64,000 nt of DNA from assembly GCA_910890315.1 (NCBI GenBank), contig CAJVGD010000013.1, positions 620,001 through 684,000 of the forward strand. The letters are read 5' to 3'. This DNA comes from Serendipita indica DSM 11827 (Eukaryota; Basidiomycota; Agaricomycetes; Sebacinales; Serendipitaceae). Numbering within the stretch: position 1 is the first letter of the stretch; each line of letters opens with the position of its first letter. A program made the translations under genes and the position numbers. Positions 1-11,538 of this stretch are shown piece by piece. Under the pieces are notes generated by a model. That model saw nothing but the letters and a program-made list of their open reading frames with translations, made no database searches and was not told where the DNA came from.

Positions 1-854
1 GCGCACGGCGATTAGGACTCGTATTTCCGCAGGCCGACCAGCAAGGTCAGTCTCCTCACCTCATGGGTCACCAGACCACAGTTATGCTGACGACCGCATG
101 CTGTTTCAGTAGTTGTACCCGCCCCCCAAGTACAGCCGGCTCTTATTTGGAGGATGCTGGCATCCATCCAGTTCCACTTGCAAACCATCTGGATGACCGC
201 ATCATTGATCTTTTCTTAATTCATGGTCGATTGAAGGCCACTCTCCTTGAAGGAAACGGAATCGTAGCGGTTGAGTCGCCGATAGTTTTTCGTATGTCTC
301 CGCTGGCTCGTACTGTGACCTTTCGTATATATTTTTCTTTCTAAAAAGCGAATAGTGTGAGGTTAGAAGCAAATGGTCGTCGACTCACCTCGCCGAACGT
401 CTTGACTGTGGGAATGGTTTCGACGGGCATTCATGAGCACCATTATGAATATCCGTGAGCTTTGGGTTTGTGCGTCCGTTCCACTGTTTGTGCCTCATCA
501 CAAATCGTGCCCTCGACAGGGTGTGGGACTTGAGCTGAGGACGTAACCCCGTATTCGTCACGGACAAGGCATCCGCGAAACCACCAACTTTGTTACTCAC
601 CTGGAACCAGATGATTATCGCGGCACCATGCAAATAGTCCAGCGCATCCCCTCCCTACGAACAACACTCGGGTTTGGTATAGTTGGCTAGGCGACGACAA
701 GTTCCACGTTCATATCGTGAAGTTGAGGTCGGCTCGAGTTAGCATAACGAGGCCACGAGTAGCTCCTAGACCTGTCGCAGGATATCCGTAGTGTAAGTCT
801 GCACTCCACGGTCTGAGCAACCAAACCGAACGACTTGATAGAAAACCGAATAGA
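1..854. other. Left edge, no confident gene
   Basis: I see no gene I can defend here. A plus-strand open frame of 93 codons at 63-344 contains a short stretch reading DDRIIDLFLIHGRL. It loosely resembles the start of the middle region of fungal Zn2-Cys6 transcription factors, but no zinc cluster, second exon or long domain supports it. The minus-strand frames in 385-633 and 710-922 look like chance frames. Confidence 0.3.
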
Positions 855-2235
855 TTAGACGAATAATAGACGAATAATGAAACTCCAGAACAGGACCATG
901 GATGGAAAGATTCCGCTACCAACGAGGGAAGACGCGAAAGTTCGGTCCGAGAGCATTGCTCTCTGTGAGAATCCGAGTATGTTCATCATCGATGCAGCCG
1001 ACCTAAAAGGCGTCAGCTGAGCGATTTTGGTCGTAACAGCTCAACTTACGATCCAGAACCGCCCGTACCACCGCTCCCGCTACTCGAGTCCTCAGTGAGC
1101 TCATAGCTCCAGACTTCGAGCCAGTTTGCCGTCATCCAATGATCCTGCGAGTTTGTCACGAGAACTTCGTGGTCCGCAGGAGTCCCATCCGCATTCTTTG
1201 CCGACAATCCCGACGCAAAGTAGCGCAAGCATCCCTCGATGACTTGTTGCCATGGTACAGAGGCATTGTATTCAACCGGTTGCGTGTTGGCATTGGCGTC
1301 GAGCGAGACGGTGTATGCCCATGTGTCGGTGTAACAAGGCCCGTAATATGCAAACGCTGAGCCTGTTGCGGACTTTAGCCACCAAAAGAATCTGCAGAGA
1401 TAGGACTCGACCTTGGAATTTGTAGTAAAGCGTTGCTCCTTTGTTCCGAGTAGCTCTGAATGTCTCGTTATTCACGCCCTCTGGGAGAATGGTACCCGCA
1501 TAGAGTTGATAGTCACTCCTGAGGTACAAGGTCATCCGTTGTTCGATTTGAATTCTCCCAGTCATACCAATGATGCGTTCCCGCTGGTCCATACACGATC
1601 GAGTTGTCAATCGCGTCAATATACTGCTTTTTAAGGGTGCCATCCTTTACGTTTCCAAGGACTACGGTGGCGTAATCGAAAGTGAGCGCACTTTGTGCGC
1701 CTCCAATTTTCGTCGTGAGGATCAACGTATGTTGACCTAGCGGGAGGTTCTCGAATTTTGCGAGCTCCTGCGACGTGCTGTCCGCCGTGGTACCTGATGT
1801 AACCGCATTTCCGTCTAGTGTGTACGTCGCAGACATGCCCAGGGTGACGTTGCCGGCCAGGTGAATGGCCGTTCCATAAAATGTGAGTGCCAAGGTGGCG
1901 CCTAGAATGCATAAAAGCAATTTATGAGTTGAATCCATCTCAAAGAGAAACTGACAGACCGTCCATCCCAGTTACATGGGCCGAATGCTCATCGCACCTC
2001 CACAGGATAGCATCGCAGACGACCGACCAGCCCTTGGTATTGTCACTGATACTTCCGGGTGGATTGTAACGTATGATAGGCGAGGTATCATCCACGGTGA
2101 CAGTCTAAGAGTCGGATAATGCGGATATTTTGGACGATGAGAAGGTTGAGGTGGGAACAGCGGATGAAACGGAAAATAGTCGAGTCAGAAAGGAGGGTCC
2201 AAATCGGCTGTAAGACGAACCAAGGGTTGGGACAT
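855..2235 (-). CDS. Membrane-anchored beta-sandwich (galactose-binding-like) protein
   Basis: This resembles a family common in Agaricomycetes: two galactose-binding-like beta-sandwich units, a small-residue linker and a hydrophobic C-terminus. I read six exons: 2235-2221 (putative), 2104-1960, 1901-1568, 1518-1412, 1362-1050 and 1002-855. The small introns begin with sites such as GTATGA and GTAAGT. After splicing the frame runs from MSQPLTVTVDDTSPIIRYN through two strand units containing TLALTFYGTAIHLAG and SAFAYYGPCYTDTWAY, then a Ser/Gly linker, and ends in FPSMVLFWSFIIRLLFV. The last hydrophobic stretch could be a short membrane anchor or a GPI signal. I see no classical signal peptide. 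The first exon is the least certain part, and a different upstream start is possible. Conserved Cys and Trp residues fit an extracellular domain. The ligand is unknown. Confidence 0.7.
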
Positions 2236-2404
2236 CACAATGGTCGAGGCCAAGGTTGTATTTTTGAGGTTGTTAAGTCCGTCGAGTCGGGCTGTTGATG
2301 GCATTTCAGCCGAAGCGTGGGCCAAGTTGTTCCCACACGACGACTTTGACTAGATTCTAGGCGACTGCCTGAGCAGCTAGGATTCATAAGGTTCATATAC
2401 AGAA

Positions 2405-3243
2405 CTAGTACATCAGGAATGAAAGCGTCAGACACAACGCCACGGCCACCACGACACTCATCATCGAAAAGGCAGCGGCTCCCTGCGTCAAAACGACCCA
2501 ATAGAGAAAAGAGACAAATATAACAATACCTCCCCAGCTAAACGCCCACAGCATCGCATTCGAACATAAGTAAAACGGCGCTCGAAGCCCAAATTCTCGC
2601 AACCTCCGTAAACTCTTAGGACCTTCCAACAGCTCTTCAGGAAGTGGATTCCCGTGTATGACCCAGTCGTACAATGCCGTATGTCTCCGTCGTTCAGACG
2701 AATTGACGCTTTCCAGACGCCAGTGCTTAAGGACCAATTCACCGATTTGAGATTCAAGCGAAGCAGCCATATTGATGACTGCAACGGCAGATCCAGCGCA
2801 TCCCAGGTTGAGGATCACAGCGCTGTACATGAACCAGCGCAGCCCGCGCCAAGCAGAGAGAGAATGGCCTTGCAAGTCGCCGCCGCTAGCAAAGACAGCC
2901 GACTCGATGATCTGGTTGAGAGAGATTTGAACTGCGGCGAAGAGTGCAGACTAGGTATCGTCAGGAGAGCCATTCGCGTCGACGGCTTTGTAGATACACA
3001 TACCGTCACAGCAATCGTCTGGGCGAGTTTAATCCAAGACTTGATATCAGACTGGATTGCAGGTGGAAGTTCAGCTTTGGGACGAGTCAATGAAGGTGCA
3101 ATAAGGAGCAGTGAGCTCTTACCTTTGCTAGCTTTTTCCAAAACAACCTCCTTCAAGACAGTTCCAGCCCTTTGGCTTCCACTATTCTGTACGTTGGAAT
3201 CGTTTATACCATTTGGTTGACTTGAAGAGGGCGTCTGGGGCAT
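2405..3243 (-). CDS. Small membrane protein, locus 1 copy (TM1)
   Basis: This is a paralogous family with four copies in the window, function unknown. The N-terminal 40 residues are Ser/Gln-rich. A conserved core follows, including LPPAIQSDIKSWIKLAQTI. There are two membrane regions: one near WFMYSAVILNLGCAGSAVAV, and a C-terminal pair around FVSFLYWVVLTQG ending at SFLMY and the stop. A GTATGT intron at 2951-3003 joins AQTIAVT to SALFAAVQ. A second probable intron at 3075-3122 is exactly 48 nt and in frame, so the open frame reads through it whether or not it is spliced. Paralogues at 36 and 40 kb support splicing there. The gene lies directly downstream of the NACHT-WD40 gene on the same strand. 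No catalytic motif is visible. Confidence 0.75.
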
Positions 3244-3623
3244 AATTGATGGAGGTGAGACTGCTACACGAGAGGGAAGAGCGGTTAGAGTGAGAGAATT
3301 ACCCAGATTATTTGGTTCTTAGAGCTTTATATTATTGCCTCGAGGTGGACGCATGCCCTAATGCTGGCTGGTTAAGACAGTCTCCTGAGCCGTAAAGGCA
3401 GGATAGTTTGACCCGTAACGATTCCGATAGATATGAACCTTTCCCGAAGCACGCAGGACAGCCAATTTATTCAAACAATCCAGATGCCATCGCTCAAACT
3501 ACAATGGCTCTATGTATTCGCCGTAATGAATCTGAGAACAGTCTTCCTTCCATTCCATCCTGAGATTTTCCTACGTTATAGATGAAAGTAACGTGCATTT
3601 AAACTCATAAGCTTCGAATCAAA
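3244..3623. other. Spacer between membrane-protein and NACHT-WD40 genes
   Basis: No coding frame is supported here. The stretch should hold the promoter of the membrane-protein gene and the 3' end of the NACHT-WD40 gene. It is nearly identical to 17648-18027, which marks it as part of the recent duplication or conversion tract. Confidence 0.5.
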
Positions 3624-6600
3624 TCACTCCATTGCGTCTCCTCGAACCTTTGTCCAAGAGGTGCCACACTGAAAGTTGGTAAAGTCAATTTCGGTCGCTC
3701 GGAACGGGCTCCTTGTCGGCATCGTCAGAAGGTGTCGGTATTGAAGCCCATGCCGGTTATCCGGTGGCACCCAAAAGAGATGTTTGTCGGACGATTGCAC
3801 CCAACCATCGTGGGAAAGTGTGCACTTCTCGAATCCAGGTACGCGGATTCTAAGACGAGTTCCTAGTGATGGATCACCAGAACCTGACTCTGCAGGCTCG
3901 CTGTCCTGCTTGGAAGTGGTAATATGCGCAACTAGAAGATAGTCATCAACCACTCGTTCTCAATAAACCAGCCTATACTCACCGATATCCGCATCCCACA
4001 CTCGAATTGTCTTGTCACTCGAGCATGAAATAACATGCGACCCGTCGGGGGAGAATAAGACGGCATTGACGCATCCACTGTGGCCACGAAGTGCTCCCCC
4101 TAACAACTGACCAGTCGCCACATTCCAGTATCGAATGGTATTGTCGCTTGAGCCAGAGACAATTGTTGAGCCGTCTGGCGAGAATGCGATAGAGGTAACC
4201 GAATCCTCATGACCTCGAAGTGGTCCCCCCCATATTTGACCAGTCGTAGCATCCCACAGTCTAATTGTCCAGTCATCCGAGGCAGAAGCGAACCGTAATC
4301 CGTCTGTTGAGTATGCCACCGCATTTACCGATTCAAAGTGACCTCGAAGGGCATCCCCAATTGGATGACCAGTACCTACGTCCCAAATTCGGACGGTACA
4401 GTCAGTTGAGCCGGAGACGAGTCGCAGACCGTCTGGAGAAAACGCAACAGTCTTGAGCGGGCCATTATGACCCTGCGCCTCTCCCACTGGCTGACCGGTC
4501 ACTGCATCCCACACCCGAACGACACCTTCACTTGAACCAGATACAATTTTTGAGTCATCTGGTGAAAATGCGACGGTATTGACCGACTCAACATGACCCT
4601 GGAAAGGCTCTCCCAGAGATTTGCCCGTAATGGCATCCCATAGTCGCACTGACTTGTCATCTGAAGCAGAGACAACTCGCGAGCCATCTTGCGAAAATGC
4701 GACGGCTGTGACCACTCCACTGTGCCCTCGAAGAGGCCCTCCCAGATGCTTGCCACTTTGGACACTCCATAGGCGAAGTGTCCTGTCGTTTGATCCAGAG
4801 ATGATTCGGGAGCCGTCCGGCGAAATGGCGATGTCGTTGATCTGTTCTGTGTGACCAGGTATAAGCTCTCCTAATGGTTGACCACTATCCGGATCCCATA
4901 GTCGAATTGTCTCGTCATCAGATGCCGAGACAATTCGGGTGCCGTCTGGTGAGAATGCGACAGCGTTGATCCAGCTATCGTGCCCTCGAAGCGGTTCTCC
5001 TAACTGCTGGCTAGTGCCTACGTCCCATAGTTCAAGCGTACTGCCGCTCGACGCAGAGACGATTCGTAAACCGTCTGGCGAGAATGCAACGGCGGTAACC
5101 ACCCCATTATGCCCTAGCAGTGGCTCTCCGAGTGGCTGGCCAGTTTCAGCATCCCAGAGTCGAATCGTTTTATCATCTGATCCAGAGACAATTTTCGAGG
5201 CGTCTGGTGAGATTGCAACGTCATTGATCCGCTCCTCGTGACCTCGGATAGGCTCTCCCAAAGGCTGACCAGTTGCCGCGTCCCAAAGTCGAATTGTCTT
5301 GTCCCAAGATCCAGAGATGATTATTGAACCATCTGGCGAGAATTCAACAGCAGAAACTGAGTCTTTATGACCTTCAAGTGGTTTTCCAATGGGTTGGCCG
5401 GTATCCGCATCCCACAGCCGAATTGTCATGTCCCCCGACGCAGAGACCATCCGCGAGCCATCTGGAGAGAATGCGAGGTCGTTGACCCATCTTTTGTGAC
5501 CTCGAAGCGGCCTACCCAAAGGCTGACCACTGAACGCATCCCAGAGTCGTATTGTCTGATCATCCGAGGCGGAGCCAATCCGCGAACCGTCTGGTGAGAA
5601 TGTAACGGCAGAAATCGGTCCTTTGTGACCCTGGAGTGGTTCTCCCAATGGCTGGCCACTTTCTATATCCCACAGGCGAATCGCATTTCCACCTGTGTCA
5701 GAGGCAATATGCGAGCCATCCGGCGAGAACGCAAGCGCAGCCACTGAATATTTAAAGCCTCGGAGAGTCATCAGTAGCCCATGATGCCCTTCCTCGAGAC
5801 CCCGAGTCACTGCGAGGGTATGCTGGTAGCTGTTGAGACACTCTGTACGCAGTTTTGATGTTCCGGGAGTGAATGGAAGCGCAGAAATGTAAATATGTGG
5901 TATGCTTTCTTGGATGGGCACCAAGAATGCCATCATAAATCGACCAATATCGAAAATGCGATTCTTTGTCTCCTCCTTGATCTTTCAGTGGTATAAATTA
6001 TCAGAAAGGAAGAGAATGAAATACTCACACCTGTACGGCGCATCAAGGCTTGGAGCCCAGAAATCGCCCGCGAGACATCCGCTGTCACACTTAGAATCTC
6101 CATCCAGTATAAGACACGGGAACTCCTAATAATGCACCCGAACTCCTCTATTAGCTTTCCACTCCAGTTCCAGCCAGTGCCTGCGACGTGGAATGACCAA
6201 TGAGAGCTGGCGTATCGCAGCCTTCGTGGAATGAACTTTGCTACCCGGGCATCAAGGTCAGGGATCTGTCGATTTAGATAGAAAGATGACTCGATTTGAC
6301 ATATATTGAACTGGAGCCCTTCAGTTCTCGATGTGAGGCAGTTAAGACACCAAGACGCGACTTGACCATGCGCGTTGGCAACGTCGATATACACTTTGTT
6401 GGTACTGCCGACGTACGGGGGGACGGAGCAGCGTCGAAGGTATTCCAAAAAGGTTGGATGACGAAATTGTATCAGGTTTGTCCCCTCATCCGCAACAAGG
6501 ACGCTCCCTAGATTCTGCACCAAAGATCTGACACTTCCGCGTATACCATTATGCTTGAGAATATCGTCTAGATCATCAGGAGTAAATGGCTCGAATGCAG

Positions 6601-8309
6601 CAAGCAGCAGTGCGAGCATTTGAAACATCACCGCATGAAACTTCGGGTCTACGCGCTCAAAGATGAGATCGTATACATCGTCTATATCCCCTCTTTGATC
6701 CGTGGAAATGAGGCGATAATATATTTCCTCCGGAAGGTCCCAGCTTGTTTCACTTGTGAGCATTCGGCATGCAGTACTTCCCCAGATGAATAGCCCATTA
6801 GCCTTCGCAGCCAATTTCTGTATCTTATCCTCTGATAGTATTCCAGAAAGCGCTTGATGTATATAGGCCGCGACGTCGTCAACGTTATCCTTGTGAATGA
6901 TGTCGTGCAAACAGTCCTCCAGCTTGGCTTTGATGGAGAGTGGTCCCAGGACTAATTGAATGATACTGTCTGGCCGGCTTGTCATGAATATTTTGAGGTT
7001 TTTGGTGTTTCGAGCAGCCGTAGCCAGGGTCTCGACTAGTTCCCTTCGCTGTGGTGCGGACTTGCATTCATCGACAGCGTCGATGACAAGAATGACACAT
7101 CCTTGCCGATGACGAAGGGGACCAGAGATGAGTGTTTCAAACTGCTCCTCGAGTGAGGATCGCATGATATTGGGATGTCGCTTCACAGCATTAGCAATAT
7201 GTGGAGCAAGGTCGGGAATATTTTGGGCAAGCTCTCGTGCGATGGTAGAGCAAAACTTGTCTGTGGTTGATGCTTCGCTGGTTGCCATGGAGAAGAAGAA
7301 CTGGCATCCTAGGATACCTCGGTTTCGGCAGGAATCTATCACAGACATTGCAACTGTGGATTTTCCAGAGCCTCCTATGTCACAGAGCCAAAATATTGGC
7401 TTGTCTGAAGCGTTATCATCGGCCCAACGCCAGATTGTCTCAAGAACAGCCCGACGAGTGCCTGGAAGGCATGTCGTGTGGACTGAGTACTGTTCGAGCT
7501 CTACTATTGGCAGCTGGAATAGGGCAGCGGCGTCAAATTTGGACATTTCATCTTGGAATATTAAGCGGGCGTCACATGCTGGATTTGAACGTACCATCTT
7601 CCATAATTCGTAATGTTGACTTGGTAGGCACTTCTATGAACCGAGTTCGTAATATGATAAAAATTCTCAATTTCTCCTGCGCTTGTGGTCAACTTGTGAA
7701 TCAGGCTAGCAAAATATCGCACCATAAACCGGCTATGCCACTCCTCAATATCTTGATTAAGTTTGACGATCTGCCTCTTATCATCTTTTGTTCTATTGAA
7801 CACTTTGAAGACGCCGAGCTTGCTGTGACTCCATTTCTCCTTTAGGGTTGCAAATTCATCATAAATAGTCTCGAGAGACCTACGCCATTCAGCTTATTGG
7901 ATTGACTTGATCTGTTTACATACTTCAAATCTTGAACCAGCGACCGCTGGAATGACTCGTCAATCGCCGACTCATTTGAAGGATATGGCTCAAGCATGGT
8001 GATTTGCTCCTCAAGGACCAAGGTATATCTCTTCAGACGTTGAGCTAGCTCGACCCATTCTTCTTGCCTGATCTCCGTAGCCTGTCGTATTTATTAGGTC
8101 AGGCCGTACGAGTGTCCTCAACCCACCTGTATGACCTCGAGGATTGATTTCATTGTTCTACAAGCTGCCTTCAAAGGGGCAAGTACATCTGACCCTTCTT
8201 CTATCTTCGCTATTCCCGCCAGTAGGTCGAGACTGACAGGATTGTAAACTTGACTCTTGCTTGATGGGTTACGTGGTCCAGAGCTTTTTGGTGAATCAGA
8301 AGTCTTCAT
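3624..8309 (-). CDS. NACHT-WD40 NLR-type protein, locus 1 (NWD1)
   Basis: This is a STAND-type signalling ATPase: an N-terminal helical region, a NACHT domain, a WD40 array and a conserved tail. My exons are 8309-8127, 8081-7924, 7879-7723, 7676-7595, 7551-6029, 5981-3983 and 3931-3624. The NACHT domain shows Walker A GGSGKSTVA (GAGSGKST-like, with Gly for the usual Ala), Walker B VILVIDAVDEC and a sensor-type MTSRPD. The array has 14 blades of 43 residues with a GH-WD rhythm, which would suit two seven-blade propellers. The tail contains LFWVPPDNRHGL and QCGTSWT, shared with the other copies. The long NACHT frame appears to begin at 7597, but that Met lies inside a GTACGT intron. Upstream exons probably continue into the zinc-finger region at 8376-10237 as one protein. 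In related fungal NLRs the WD40 blades are thought to sense non-self ligands; the ligand here is unknown. Confidence 0.85.
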
Positions 8310-8345
8310 CTTCGTACATTGCGGTCACCGGCGATAGGATTTCAG

Positions 8346-10237
8346 TCATTTGCTATGGTCTAGAGTTCTGCTCACCAGTCGCAATCGCTTCCGAAAGCCC
8401 GACTTTGGACCGCTTCTCAACGAGTCCAATTTGTTGTCATTAGTCTCCGAAACCATGCCTTCTGTCGCTAGTCGTACAGATTCAACATCTGAGGCTCGGC
8501 CAGATAGCTCAGGTGTTTGAAATTTAGAAGGCTCTTCGGAAAATATCGTAGCAGCGGGTGTGTACTGATGAAGATTGGTGTTTGTGGGTGGATGCGCAGG
8601 GACGGATGAAGAGCGAGTCACCGAGTCCTCTAGACGTTTCTGACCCGAGTCGACTGGGCAGTAACTCTTCACGTGCTGGTCCATATTCTTCTCTCGAAGG
8701 CTCTTGCCGCTACCAAGGATGATGAGAGAATAATAGAGCGCAGAGGCATACGTACCACCCATCACACTTTGCGAGTGGCTCGGTCTTCCCTGTAATATGA
8801 TCAGAGAGGTCTTTGTGGGTGAAAAATCTTTGCGTGCTGCAGTAAACCCCTGTGAGTGAATCCGCCTGTGTAACTAATCATCGCACCAGTTAGGTTTCCC
8901 GCAATCCCCTGTACAGGTAACCGGCCTTTGCTCGAGATGATGTCGCATGTGGACCCTAGCGTGGTCCAGCCGCTTGTAGATGCTCGGGTTTGGTATTGAG
9001 CGCATGCAGAGAGTGCAAACAAGCGACAGATCGTCGGTGTGGTTTCCAGGTACCTTGGAGAAGAATCCTAGGAGTACTGATTCTCCTTCGATAGCCCCGG
9101 GAATTCGGGCTGCCTCCTCTGCAGAAAGAGTTCGTTCAGCTGTCTGCTGAAGGAACCAGTCCTCGGTTTGAATACGTTGAAGAAGCTGGAGACGTGGTAG
9201 ATCCCTTGGGTTAAGATATACGTCGGAGTGGACTTTCATTCTAGGCCAGCGCTTGCGTCCTGGATTGGTATTCTCGTCGTTGTGACTGTGAAGTATTTCA
9301 TCTGATTCGCTGTCCGTATTCCAGTTGACTTCTTCCCGGTCGGTCTGCGCCGGGTCGGTCGAACCCTCTGAAGGGGCAGGCGAACTAGGACGCTCTAGGG
9401 CTGGATTCAAAAGATGATTAAGTGCGTTTTATCTCTTTGTACCGGGTGTGACCTACGTTTATCAGAATGTGAAGTGACTTGTTGCCTGCATTGGAAGCAG
9501 ATCAGCTCTCTGCCTCGCGCGAATGGAAATGTGAACAAACGATGTCAATATGATCTGCATTCTTGATACATTTTTGTGCTCCTCGATATCAACCCAATCT
9601 GCAAACTTCATCTTTCGGAACGCTCGGCGTGAATCTTCGACCTTGCATGCTCCGGCAATTTTGAGAGCACAAAGGCCGTCGAAAATGTGATCTATTTTCT
9701 CTTGCTGTTCGGAGGGCTCGTATACGGCGACTTGATGACTGACAGCTTCGATACTCTTGCCGAGATCATTGATAAGGCTGTGTGAAGTAAACATTGAACT
9801 TTGTTTTCCGTGATATGACTTACCCAACAAGAACGTCTACCTGGCTGAGCAACAGATCCAGATTTGAGCCGCTTTCATCAACAGAGATTTCCTTGGCCAG
9901 GTGATATACGCAATGTTGAGAAGCGAGAGCGAGGTGATAGAGCTGGAGACCGAATAATGGTACTTTTTGCGACGCGCCGATGGCCCATTTAACATGCATC
10001 GCTGTGAGCCACAGGACAGGCGGGATGGGAGGAGGATTAGAGTTCCAGAACTAATTTTTGGTGAGCTGGATTGAAGGGATTCATACAAGGGCCACGTACC
10101 TTTTCTTTATTCACATTGGCTGAACGCAGAGCAAAGCGACGATTAGAGTGCAACTTCACTGATGGTGAGGACTCACTATCCCCAGGAGGTTTAGACTCTT
10201 GAACCGCCCTTGGGAGTACATTGACATCAGAGGACAT
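8346..10237 (-). CDS. Helical domain plus zinc-finger region upstream of NWD1 (probably same gene)
   Basis: Spliced exons start at MSSDVNVLPRAVQESK (10237). They continue through an all-helical region containing LYHLALASQHCVYHLAKE, then an acidic linker with EGSTDPAQTDREE, and then a cysteine-histidine region. That region has CTLC with two downstream His, then CTGDCGKPN joined to TQRFFTHKDLSDH, then CDG joined to CGKSLREKNMDQHVKSYC. Introns begin GTGCGA and GTACGT, and the joins complete the finger motifs, which supports the model. The last exon ends RKRLRL before a GTGAGC donor at 8375. Splicing to 8309 is in phase and would fuse this to the NACHT-WD40 gene. Read alone, the frame stops at 8346, leaving only 36 bp to the next start codon. 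The exon between the helical region and the linker is the least certain. Role inferred: N-terminal signalling or DNA/protein-binding arm of the NLR. Confidence 0.65.
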
Positions 10238-10336
10238 GATAAGATGAGCGCAGAGTGCGCTACGCCTCGACCAGGTCAACCGCGAGGCCAACGATCAGGC
10301 CAAACAAACACGCTGCTTCCGCCTGACCAGCCCTGC
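10238..10336. promoter_or_regulatory. Divergent promoter region, locus 1
   Basis: Only about 99 bp separate the minus-strand start at 10237 from the plus-strand start at 10337. The equivalent spacings are 91 bp at locus 2 and about 75-115 bp at locus 3. Both genes must share regulatory sequence. No clear TATA box is visible. Confidence 0.5.
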
Positions 10337-11538
10337 ATGCCGTCTTTTCAGGGTCCATTACAAGAGCTATTCCAGCGCGCATCAGCAAGACTAAGTAGAG
10401 CCACTGTCAAAAGTCGTGATCAGGCTGGCCTCCTGATTGAGAGGGCAAAGATCCTCGTTTTGGGCTCGGCAAACCCACCAATTGCCGCTTCAAGCCAAGC
10501 CATCTATGACCCAGCGGCACAATCGGCAATAAATCTGCTCAACACCACCGCTGATTCAATGGAGAACTCCGTCCCTCTAGACGTTCCCTCCAACCCTCGG
10601 ATGATCGCCGATGTTTTCACCCAGCAGACTCGGATACTCGATAGTGCTCACGAAAACATGCGTGGAAAGGTGATGACTTCACGTAAACTATTCCAAAAAG
10701 CTGACCACAGTCACCTTAGATGCCCCCAGGTACCAAGGACGCCACAGTTCTCAAGCAACAAGAGGCAGAATCCAAAGAGCACGATGAACAACGGTCTCTG
10801 CAAGCCCTTCAACAAGTCTCGCAGTCCTCTGTCGTCCGTTCCACCGCCGTGAGTCAAGCCGTGGCATTCGAACTCCTGGATATGGACAACCACGACGAGA
10901 AAAATGTAATCAAACTTGGTACGGATGAATACCTATACTCGGTAACCCTACTCATACAACGTTAAAAGAGCGCGACGTGTTCCCTAGTGGAATCGCCATA
11001 AGGCGCAGACTCGTGGAACTCTACGATGAAAAGTTTCCTGACAGATACTTTGCGTTCAAGCTCTGGTACGAGTTACCAAAGAGTCCGTGCGGCGTCAGCA
11101 GGCGGTTTTGGCAAATAGGAGAGCAATGTGGCGAAGTCCCAACCGAACATTCTCGCCTCTATTTCGTCAATGTCGCTTTACCAAGTGGACCTCCTGGTAC
11201 TCGGCAGTATACTGTCGTAACCGTGTGTCTAGACGAGCACGAGGAGCCATTTCCTGTCGGTGAGTCACTAGCTTCTTGCGGGTTGAGCATGAGCGACTGA
11301 GCGTCGACTCCAAGATTTGCCCGCGTCTGGTAACGTTCCGTGCTGCGACGGCTCGTGTCGGGATATTCATGAACATCTTAAACGAGTTTGGAGCTGTCGG
11401 CCATGGACTATCAAATCTATTCGACCGCTCGGAGCAAACGCCAAAGATTGGTCACTGACTAATAGACGCTTCAACGACGATACACTCGCACCAAACGAAA
11501 ATACACTCCTTGTCTTCGTTTCACCCAAGGTACTATGA
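10337..11538 (+). CDS. Divergent partner protein, locus 1
   Basis: I do not recognise this family. I read four exons: 10337 to about 10669, about 10733-10918, about 10970-11259 and about 11312-11538. The start MPSFQGPLQELFQ is preferred to upstream Mets because MPS-Q is kept in locus 2 and the locus 2b relic. The first part is helical, with LLIERAKIL and QQTRILDSAHENMRG. The second has an aliphatic-acidic motif ending VIKLG. The third holds a conserved block, KLWYELPKSPCGVSRRFWQI, followed by QYTVVTV. The last exon has CCDGSC, a Trp-rich segment and NENTLLVFVSP at the end. No signal peptide, membrane helix or known catalytic motif is visible. The gene sits head-to-head with the NLR gene in every locus. 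Confidence 0.65.

Noticed and set aside
63-344. Fungal transcription factor fragment
   Set aside because: Only a short resemblance; no zinc cluster or supporting exons within the window.
4265-5659. Many plus-strand and other-frame reading frames across the WD40 exons
   Set aside because: They repeat every 129 bp with the blades and are shadows of the periodic coding strand. The same applies at 18.4-20.2 and 28.4-30.0 kb.
3960-5936. Regular 129-bp periodicity as a CRISPR-like or satellite array
   Set aside because: The period is a codon multiple and encodes WD40 blades with an open frame; there are no spacers.
7561-7597. Met at 7597 as the start of the NACHT protein (and 22002 in locus 2)
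   Set aside because: The bases there are a GTACGT intron donor and intron body; paralogue comparison joins the exons on both sides in phase. The long frame simply reads through the intron.
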